DNA of 62,000 nucleotides, from assembly GCF_932526225.1 (NCBI RefSeq), contig NC_064042.1, positions 1 to 62,000 on the forward strand, read 5' to 3'. The DNA is from Nematostella vectensis (taxonomy: Eukaryota > Cnidaria > Anthozoa > Actiniaria > Edwardsiidae). Of the stretch, positions 7,641 to 15,534 are shown in pieces. The notes under the pieces are model-generated. The model saw only the letters and a list, made by a program, of their open reading frames with translations. It was not told where the DNA came from and ran no database searches. The position numbers and the translations under genes are program-made. Within the stretch, counting starts at the first letter, position 1, and every line of letters begins with the position of its first letter.

Positions 7641-8564
7641 TCATACCACACCAGGCGTACCTAGGACTGTGGCCACTTCTCTCGCTTTCCTACTGATGGT
7701 TAACTCGGAGATGCCCGTTCTTTCGGAGAATTTTTTAAGTGTAATATCAACCCCCTTTAGCCGTACCCAGTAATAGGTTAAAGCGACCGCAAAGGATTGT
7801 GGGCGAGCGCGATTCAACTCAGACGAGCGGTTCTTAGATCTGTAGTAGAGCTGGACCACCTCTCCCTTCTGTGCGGGGGACGCCGAGAATCTATCCATCA
7901 CATCGCGAATGTGGTCCACGACGGTGGGAGACGTTCCGTGTAGTAAGTAATCTTTAGGCGCGTTAATACTAAAGATTTTTAGACCCTTAAGGCAACTCTT
8001 CCTGCTCAATCCAAAAGTTTCCATCAAGGTTTTCGGTGTCTGACACTTACCGGACATCTTGTAGGCGTAGTAGATACACGCAAAGACGATCGCCTTCCGT
8101 GGGTCGCCGCGAAAAATCTGACCTTTCGTCACCTGAGTGTATATCTCGTTAGCTTTGGCTACAATTACCCCACTAAAACCCATGTTCTCCACATCCTTGT
8201 CAATATTTCTGTCCTCAGACCTACGTACCTGGACCCGACTTGGATCCGAAGACCGTTTGCCGTCGGAATGTCCGTAAAAACCCCATTCCCTTTCGTGCGC
8301 GATCACACGCTGCATCTGTTCCCCGCACTCTAAGCAACTAGTGACCCCGTCTTCTGTGACTAGGTCGTCATGATTGCAAAGGGTGTTACTACTATCCTCG
8401 TCTTCCAAGGAGGCTCTACTAGTCTCGTATTCGGTGAGGGCTCGGTCAAACAGTGCAAATTCCGGCACGAGGATGGGGGCGTCGACCCCGGGCACCGGTC
8501 CGCCGGGGATATTATATGGTGGTGGTTGCTCTTCAACCATACGTTTAACCGTTTGTTCCTCCAT
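7641..8564 (-). CDS. TFIIB-like transcription initiation factor
   Basis: The 307-residue product has the TFIIB order. A poorly conserved N-terminal extension (1-60) is followed by a zinc ribbon (C63-x-H65 and C77-x2-C80), a linker with EREWGFYG (91-98) and SSDPSR (105-110) typical of the B-reader and B-linker, and two cyclin-like repeats (about 127-200 and 215-303). TFIIB joins the TATA-binding protein at the promoter to RNA polymerase II; viral versions serve the virus's own polymerase. Length matches cellular TFIIB (about 310-320) but the sequence is strongly diverged, as in large DNA viruses. The extension contains Pro-rich segments of unknown role. The upstream motif lies 15 nt before the ATG and a perfect hairpin follows the stop. 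Confidence 0.85.
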   Translation of the reverse strand: MEEQTVKRMVEEQPPPYNIPGGPVPGVDAPILVPEFALFDRALTEYETSRASLEDEDSSNTLCNHDDLVTEDGVTSCLECGEQMQRVIAHEREWGFYGHSDGKRSSDPSRVQVRRSEDRNIDKDVENMGFSGVIVAKANEIYTQVTKGQIFRGDPRKAIVFACIYYAYKMSGKCQTPKTLMETFGLSRKSCLKGLKIFSINAPKDYLLHGTSPTVVDHIRDVMDRFSASPAQKGEVVQLYYRSKNRSSELNRARPQSFAVALTYYWVRLKGVDITLKKFSERTGISELTISRKAREVATVLGTPGVV

Positions 8565-8579
8565 TTTATTAAACTGTTT

Positions 8580-8598
8580 ATGTCTTTAAACCACTTTT
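8580..8598 (-). promoter_or_regulatory. Viral upstream motif
   Basis: On the - strand AAAAGTGGTTTAAAGACAT ends 15 nt before the ATG at 8564 of the TFIIB-like gene. This copy is the closest to consensus. Confidence 0.7.
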
Positions 8599-8621
8599 CA
8601 AAGGCCTTCTAGATGTGAAGC

Positions 8622-8639
8622 CGAGAGGCTAGCCCCTCG
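8622..8639. other. Near-perfect 18-bp palindrome
   Basis: CGAGAGGCTAGCCCCTCG is self-complementary except for one mismatched pair. It lies between the 5' end of the TFIIB-like gene and the 3' end of the 8736-8996 gene. It could be a 3'-end signal or a protein-binding site. Confidence 0.4.
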
Positions 8640-8735
8640 AGCTCTCTCTAGGTGTGATGTGTGTGGTTGCTAAGACTTCCGAAGGGGTCCGCGTGGGGGC
8701 GGTGCGGTCTAAAGTCTCCACACCACATTCGTGGA

Positions 8736-8996
8736 CTAGTATCTTACCCATCTTTTTTCGCCGTACCGTGGCATGGAGACTAACATTGCTAGAACACCAA
8801 GGACAATTGTCGCCGCTCCGGACACAAACCCAACGGGGTCGAAGCTTCCGTATTCTGAGTCTTCATAGTAATCAGCGTCACAACAGCAGTGTTCAGGCTC
8901 CGCATCCGCAGTGTTACTCACATTCACCTCCAGCACCGAACAACCGCCGGCGGTAGCCGCATCGTTTTTAATCTTCACCTCCGTCTTTAATGTCAT
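8736..8996 (-). CDS. Small Cys-rich one-pass membrane protein
   Basis: From the ATG at 8996 the product has 86 residues: a polar N-terminus, a CCC cluster followed by an acidic, Tyr-rich stretch (about 42-52), a hydrophobic segment (about 53-76) and a basic tail. The longer frame reaching 9248 runs into the tandem repeat and lacks plausible protein character, while the motif at 9014-9027 sits 17 nt before 8996. A virion membrane or host membrane site is likely. The family is not recognised. A weak hairpin (CCAC/GTGG) overlaps the stop codon. Confidence 0.6.
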   Translation of the reverse strand: MTLKTEVKIKNDAATAGGCSVLEVNVSNTADAEPEHCCCDADYYEDSEYGSFDPVGFVSGAATIVLGVLAMLVSMPRYGEKRWVRY

Positions 8997-9013
8997 TTTA
9001 TCTAGGACCCCAC

Positions 9014-9027
9014 ACGTCTTTAGACCA
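9014..9027 (-). promoter_or_regulatory. Viral upstream motif
   Basis: On the - strand TGGTCTAAAGACGT ends 17 nt before the ATG at 8996. It differs from the best copies by one transition and sets the start of the small membrane protein. Confidence 0.6.
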
Positions 9028-9055
9028 GAATAGCCTCCCGAGCTCCCCCTAAGTG

Positions 9056-9411
9056 CGACACGTGACAAAATGATTGACAGGTGGGCTTGGCTATCACGTG
9101 ACAAAGTGATTGACAGGTTCTTGACAAAGTGATTGACAGGTTCTTGACAAAGTGATTGACAGGTTCTTGATAAAGTGATTGACAGGTTCTTGACAAAGTG
9201 ATTGACAGGTTTTTTACAAAATGATTGACAGGTGGGCGTGGCCGTCACGTGACAAAGTGATTGACGGGTTTTTTACAAAGTGATTGACGGGTGGGCGTGG
9301 CCGTCACGTGACAAAGTGATTGACGGGTGGGCGTGGCCGTCACGTGACAAAGTGATTGACGGGTGGGCTTGGCTATCACGTGACAAAGTGATTGACAGGT
9401 GGGCGTGGTCG
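9056..9411. repeat. Tandem repeat with 12 copies of an AAARTGATTGACRGG core
   Basis: Twelve cores are arranged in two unit types: a 22-bp unit ending in GTTCTTGAC or GTTTTTTAC, and a unit of about 37 bp that inserts GTGGGCGTGGCCGTCACGTG. The long unit carries a perfect GTCACGTGAC palindrome (E-box). The part AAAGTGATT also occurs in the viral upstream motif. It could be an element end, a cluster of binding sites or a simple minisatellite. Confidence 0.85.
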
Positions 9412-9433
9412 TGCAAGAGATCTCTGGCAAACT

Positions 9434-9493
9434 CGCGCATGCGCAGGTCGCGAGGCTTGGCGGAGGTGTGCGGAGACTTTTGCGCCATTTTGG
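9434..9493. promoter_or_regulatory. CpG-rich stretch with NRF1-like and YY1/E2F-like sites
   Basis: CGCGCATGCGCA at 9434-9445 fits the NRF1 site (YGCGCAYGCGCR). TTGCGCCATTTTGG near 9480-9493 resembles E2F and YY1 sites. Such clusters mark animal CpG promoters. No gene clearly starts here, and the repeat array begins at 9547. The remainder of 9412-9546 shows nothing else. Confidence 0.4.
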
Positions 9494-9546
9494 AATGAAA
9501 TTTGGGGAGATCAAAAAGTTGCGCCAGCTGCGCCAAAACCCTACTA

Positions 9547-12530
9547 CTCGCTGAGATAGAGGGTGAAAAAAAATACAGGTCTATTTGGGCGTCTTGAGTC
9601 CCTTGGGGGCTCACTATGTCGGCGCGTGGCATCGTAACGCATGGGCGCATTGTCTTTTATCGTGTACAGGACATCAAACAAGCGAAGAAAGAAAAAGGTT
9701 TTTTTTAGGAACCGTTTTTTTAATATCATGCAAAAAGCAAAAATTAATAGAAATAAAAAAGTGCGATTTGGCTATTCTATTTTTCTTTGTAGAGCTTATT
9801 AAGCTATTCACCGGCCTAAATATTCATTAAAAAAAAAAAAAATGCAATGAAAGACGTAAGGGGGAGAGGTTTGTAAAATCGCATAGAATATCGACAAAAT
9901 CAGCAATACTGTCTACGCTGACTAAGTATAGCTGTATTTCACTTTAACCCTTTCGCTCCTGGGAACTTTTGAGCAACATTGTAAGAAAAACAGACTGAAA
10001 ACAGAAACCTCCCCCCCTATTTCAAGTCCAACACTACCAGTTAAGCTAAGCTACCGTTGACTGAAAATTGTTTTCAGGCTTATTCTGGGTTCCTTGGACC
10101 TGGAAATGTTTTGTTTGGCTTCGGGGCAAAGAGACTTATAAAAAAACTGTTATGATTCTGTTGGAGGAGATTGCCCGCCTGTCTGTCAAGGTGTTTCCAA
10201 GACTCCCATGATGCAGTGCAGGCATGCAAACTAGGCTAACAATGGTGACTCGCTTCTAATGGAGGTTCTAGCATTGATTATTGTGAGTGATTGCTGTAAA
10301 ATGGGACCTGACGGAGCGCAATAAAGTTATCTATTGGTGACTTGATCTGTGTTTGCTTGTCTCTATTTGTAGTTCGGAATTTTGTGTCTTTTTTGGTAAG
10401 AAATGTTTCTAAGTTTAAGCATTTTATTACGAATTGGTCAGCAATTTAGGTTGATATTTTGACAAAAGAGTCAATTCTATTACATTGCTTAGATGCGCTT
10501 TTGCAGGTCGTCTATGCCTTGGATGAATCTATGAGTATCCGGGTCTGGTGATGTTTAGTTTGCATTTTTGACGTTTTGGAGTTGGGCCTATATTTTACAG
10601 GCGTCTCAGGGCGTTATGGCAATGAAAGACTTAAAGGGACAGCGTCATGGTACTGCGCATGTCAGTGTTTATTGTAGGCTTTTAATCGCCTACAAATAGT
10701 TGAACTTTTTAAAAGCTGTCAATACCTTGTTAAAATAATATGCAATATTTTATAGAAACTATGTTTATTGACAGTTTGTGGTCATTTTCTTTGAATTTAA
10801 GTCCCCCACATGTACCAAAAGCTCATAAGTCAGTATTAGAGTTAACTAAATTTCATTGTGTCAGGTTCAGAGAGCTATTGAAAGCACTTACCATAGCACT
10901 GCCCCTTTAAATAGCTGTAAAAAAAAAGAAGAGAAAATAGCTGGAGGGGGTCTCTGTTGGTTTTGTTTTAGTTTTAGTTTTCTTTTATTATTTTTTTTCT
11001 GGGGTGGGGGAGTGGGGGAAGGAGGAATTCAGCTTAAAATTGCCCGTAGTCAATTCAACCAACTAAGCAACTAGTACAAAAGATGTTGGTTTTGCAGTCT
11101 TTTATTCAATACTTTCAAGGTTATCATGCAATTCTGTAGTTTGACTGGAAATATATACTTTTTTTCTATTCATTTACAGTTCTATATGTAGAGTGTGACC
11201 ATAGTCATGATTACAATTATTTATAATAATTTTTACCCACTAACAGAAACCAACTTGACTGCAAAACACTCACTGTAAAGCATAAGATATTAGGCAAATC
11301 TTTCATGTGGCTGTGAGGTTGACCTGTCAACATCTACAGGGACCACACTCAACTCGGAATCATAGGGGTCCATAAAAGCAAGGTGTCGCAGAACCTTTTC
11401 CTGCCCTCCTTACCCTCCTACATCAGGAACACCTGTGCAGCCGACACCCTTAGGTGGATGGGGTGCACAGGTGCTTTGGGTGTGGCCCTGAAGATGGCAC
11501 AGTGACCACAAGATGTACCAGAATGAAATTGTATATACTGTAAAAACATGTGAGTAGAAAACAGTCAATAGCCATGGAGTTTTTAGTGTGTTGTACATGT
11601 TATACATGTTTTAGGATTTACCTAATTACTTACAGTATTTTTTTAAATAGAATTTTTTACTTGTATAATTTAGATGAGTAATACATACTTTTCATAGTAT
11701 GTTGTAGAACTCGTCTCGTTCCTCCTAAATAACAATCAAAATTATGTTTGTTATTATCTTCGTGCAAAGGAATCTACAGTAGTTTTTTAATCAGATAATT
11801 GTTTTTCCTTCAACATTCCCCTGTTTTTCAACAGCTCTCCCTTGAATTTGCTTGTCTCAGAAATAGACCTTGTTTGATAAAGAAAGACATGTTACCCACT
11901 TATTCAATAATAGGTAACAACTGCAATATTGTACTGTATGAAAAGAGTGTCCCTCCCCCTTCTAATGTTGACATCAGTAAATCTAGCAAGCTCATTTTGC
12001 TAGATGTATGATGTATACCAGGCTTGTATCCTCCAGGTCCATTTCCATACTCCGATGGATGCCATTACGGAATTGATCCGGAGATCCGGAGAAAAAATCA
12101 CGAGGGGGAGGGCCAGTCAACACTCCTCTCCCCAAAGTCAGACGGTTGTTTGGATGGTCTGTTTTTTTTTTTGTTTTTTTTTTTCTTGTTTTTTTATTTT
12201 TTCTTCTTATTTTTCCGAAAACTACGCAGGAGTGAGAGGGGTTAAGCTCTACGAAAAAAAAAATTAATAGAAAAAAAAAGAAAAAAATGCCATTGGCATG
12301 GGATCGAACCCGACCTGAAAAACAAAACGGAAACCATATATACGGATTACCCAATCGGTATGGCAGCACAAGGCTTTTACGGAAGGCTGTAAAGAACCCG
12401 AAGGCCCCAAGCACCGATATTTCCGGCGAATATGCTGTACAACACTCTTGCAAGGTATTCCGACCCGCGCATTAATGGGGAGGACAATAACCAGGATCCC
12501 AGGCCTGTAATACGGTTACGCCACGCACAG
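9547..12530 (+). repeat. Array unit 1 (edge unit, 2,984 bp)
   Basis: The leftmost unit begins abruptly inside the standard unit, sharing only CTCGCTGAGATAG onward. It is the most diverged, with private changes near 9614, 10327, 10446, 10894 and 11298. It has one AATATTTTAT block near 10743 where all others have two 17 bp apart. The 69-codon frame of other units is broken here by a stop. Confidence 0.9.
12288..12365 (-). other. tRNA-like sequence with B box and T-run (one per unit)
   Basis: On the - strand, 78 nt begin TGCCATACC and end CAATGGCA. The two ends pair over six of seven acceptor positions. ATTGGGTAATC resembles a D arm and GGGTTCGATCCC is a B box with one base missing from the usual T arm. 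A run of seven T follows, the usual polymerase III terminator. The anticodon arm is not recognisable, so this is a tRNA-derived relic or SINE-type promoter and not a working tRNA. Copies start near 15292, 18280, 21287, 24044, 27047, 30043, 32802, 35805, 38801, 41810, 44808, 47773, 50775, 53793, 56785, 59270 and 61769. Confidence 0.45.
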
Positions 12531-13063
12531 CTCGCTGAGATAGAGGGTGAAAAAAAATACAGGTCTATTTGGGCGTCTTGAGTCCCTTGGGGGCTCGCTA
12601 TGTCGGCGCGTGGCATCGTAACGCACGGGCGCATTGTCTTTTATCGTGTACAGGACATCAAACAAGCGAAGAAAGAAAAACGTTTTTTTTAGGAACCGTT
12701 TTTTTAATATCATGCAAAAAGCAAAAATAAATAGAAATAAAAAAAGTGCGATTTGGCTATTCTATTTTTCTTTGTAGAGCTTATTAACCTATTCACCGGC
12801 CTAAATATTCATTAAAAAAAATAAAAAATGCAATGAAAGACGTAAGGGGGAGAGGTTTGTAAAATCGCATAGAATATCGACAAAATCAGCAATACTGTCT
12901 ACGCTGACTAAGTATAGCTGTATTTCACTTTAACCCTTTCGCTCCTGGGAACTTTTGAGCAACATTGTAAGAAAAACAGACTGAAAACAGAAACCTCCCC
13001 CCCTATTTCAAGTCCAACACTACCAGTTAAGCTAAGCTACCGTTGACTGAAAATTGTTTTCAG

Positions 13064-13311
13064 GCTTATTCTGGGTTCCTTGGACCTGGAAATGTTTTGT
13101 TTGGCTTCGGGGCAAAGAGACTTATAAAAAAACTGTTATGATTCTGTTGGAGGAGATTGCCCGCCTGTCTGTCAAGGTGATTCCAAAACTCCCATGATGC
13201 AGTGCAGGCATGCAAACTAGGCTAACAATGGTGACTCGCTTCTAATGGAGGTTCTAGCATTGATTATTGTGACTGATTGCTGTAAAATGGGACCTGACGG
13301 AGCGCAATAAA
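13064..13311 (+). other. Candidate terminal-exon segment of the unit
   Basis: The segment lies between an acceptor-like site (pyrimidine-rich, TTTTCAG) and a canonical AATAAA that is followed by TGGTGACTTGATCTGTG, a GT-rich element. It has no open frame of note. Units 5 and 8 lack just this segment. It may be the last exon of a non-coding transcript; no transcript evidence is available. Confidence 0.3.
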
Positions 13312-14431
13312 GGTATCTATTGGTGACTTGATCTGTGTTTGCTTGTCTCTATTTGTAGTTCGGAATTTTGTGTCTTTTTTGGTAAGAAATGTTTCTAAGT
13401 TTAAGCATTTTATTACGAATTGGTCAGCAATTAAGGTTGATATTTTGACAAAAGAGTCAATTCTATTACATTGCTTAGATGCGCTTTTGCAGGTCGTCTA
13501 TGCCTTGGATGAATCTATGAGTATCCGGGTCTGGTGATGTTTAGTTTGCATTTTTGACGTTTTGGAGTTGGGCCTATATTTTACAGGCGTCTCAGGGCGT
13601 TATGGCAATGAAAGACTTAAAGGGACAGCGTCATGGTACTGCGCATGTCAGTGTTTATTGTAGGCTTTTAATCGCCTACAAATAGTTGAACTTTTTAAAA
13701 GCTGTCAATACCTTGTTAAAATAATATGCAATATTTTATTGAAAGCAATATTTTATAGAAACTATGTTTATTGACAGTTTGTGGTCATTTTCTTTGAATT
13801 TAAGTCCCCCACATGTACCAAAAGCTCATAAGTCAGTATTAGAGTTTACTAAATTTCATTGTGTCAGGTTCAGAGAGCTATTGAAAGCACTTACCATGGC
13901 ACTGCCCCTTTAAATAGCTGTAAAAAAAAGAAGAGAAAATAGCTGGAGGGGGTCTCTGTTGGTTTTGTTTTAGTTTTAGTTTTCTTTTATTATTTTTTTT
14001 CTGGGGTGGGGGAGTGGGTGAAGGAGGAATTCAGCTTAAAATTGCCCGTGGTCAATTCAACCAACTAAGCAACTAGTACAAAAGATGTTGGTTTTGCAGT
14101 CTTTTATTCAATACTTTCAAGGTTATCATGCAATTCTGTAGTTTGACTGGAAATATATACTTTTTTTCTATTCATTTACAGTTCTATATGTACAGTGTGA
14201 CCATAGTCATGATTACAATTATTTATAATAATTTTTACCCACTAACAGAAACCAACTTGACTGCAAAACACTCACTGTAAAGCATAAGATATTAGGCATT
14301 TCTTTCATGTGGCTGTGAGGTTGACCTGTCAACATCTACAGGGACCACACTCAACTCGGAATCATAGGGGTCCATAAAAGCAAGGTGTTGCAGAACCTTT
14401 TCCTGCCCTCTTTACCCTCCTTCATCAGGAA

Positions 14432-14475
14432 CACCTGTGCAGCCGACACCCTTAGGTGGATGGGGTGCACAGGTG
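14432..14475. repeat. Conserved 10-bp inverted repeat in each unit
   Basis: CACCTGTGCA (14432-14441) and TGCACAGGTG (14466-14475) are perfect complements separated by 24 nt, which include an inner CACC/GGTG pair. The outer arms are unchanged in all 18 units, while the loop varies (for example near 20450, 26205 and 34963). Confidence 0.6.
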
Positions 14476-15534
14476 CTTTGGGTGTGGCCCTGAAGATGGC
14501 ACAGTGACCACAAGATGTACCAGAATGAAATTGTATATGCTGTAAAAACATGTGAGTAGAAAACAGTCAATAGCCATGGAGTTTTTAGTGTGTTGTACAT
14601 GTTATACATGTTTTAGGATTTACCTAATTACTTACAGTATTTTTTTAAATAGAATTTTTTACTTGTATAATTTAGATGAGTAATACATACTTTTCATAGT
14701 ATGTTGTAGAACTCGCCTCGTTCCTCCTAAATAACAATCAAAATTATGTTTGTTATTATCTTCGTGCAAAGGAATCTACAGTAGTTTTTTAATCAGATAA
14801 TTGTTTTTCCTTCAACATTCCCCTGTTATTTCAACAGCTCTCCCTTGAATTTGCTTGTCTCAGAAATAGACCTTGTTTGATAAACAAAGACATGTTACCC
14901 ACTTATTCAATAATAGGTAACAACTGCAATATTGTACTGTATGAAAAGAGTGTCCCTCCCCCTTCTAATGTTGACATCAGTAAATCTAGCAAGCTCATTT
15001 TGCTAGATGTATGATGTATACCAGGCTTGTATCCTCCAGGTCCATTTCCATACTCCGATGGATGCCATTACGGAATTGATCCGGAGATCCGGAGAAAAAT
15101 TCACGAGGGGGAGGGCCAGTCAACACTCCTCTCCCCAAAGTCAGACGGTTTTTGGATGGTCTGTTTTTTTTTTGTTTTGTTTTTTTTTTTTCTTGATTTT
15201 TATTTTTTCTTCTTATTTTTCCGAAAACTACGCAGGAGTGAGAGGGGTTAAGCTCTACGAAAAAAAAATTAATAGAAAAAAATGAAAAAAATGCCATTGG
15301 CATGGGATCGAACCCGACCTGAAAAACAAAACGGAAACCATACATACGGATTACCCAATCGGTATGGCAGCACAAGGCTTTTACGGAAGGCTGTAAAGAA
15401 CCCGAAGGCCCCAAGCACCGATATTTCCGGCGAATATGCTGTACAACACTCTTGCAAGGTATTCCGACCCGCGCATTAATGGGGAGGACAATAACCAGGA
15501 TCCCAGGCCTGTAATACTGTTACGCCACGCACAG

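Larger units (their letters stand above)
12531..15534 (+). repeat. Array unit 2 (3,004 bp, reference layout)
   Basis: This is a typical full-length unit. In order: CpG-rich stretch to about 12665; A/T tracts; an acceptor-like TTGTTTTCAG ending at 13063; AATAAA at 13306-13311 with a GT-rich stretch behind it; a T-rich tract and G-rich run near 13960-14030; the 10-bp inverted repeat at 14432-14475; a long T tract near 15162-15192; and the tRNA-like sequence at 15292-15369. Confidence 0.9.

Noticed and set aside
8700-8720. + strand GGTCTAAAGTCTCC as another promoter motif
   Set aside because: No start codon with a sensible frame follows at the usual distance; it lies next to the end of the small membrane gene.
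9062-9411. CRISPR-like array
   Set aside because: The spaces between cores are themselves repeated and only 7-22 bp long, there are no unique spacers and the setting is eukaryotic or viral.
13328-13537. Recurring 69-codon frame in most units as a protein gene
   Set aside because: It starts at a TTG, has no recognisable domain, is broken in unit 1, ends early in units 7 and 10, and is deleted in units 17-18. It recurs only because the unit does.
13990-14030. G-quadruplex in the G-rich run of each unit
   Set aside because: Only three runs of three or more G stand close together, followed by GG, so the standard four-run form is not met.
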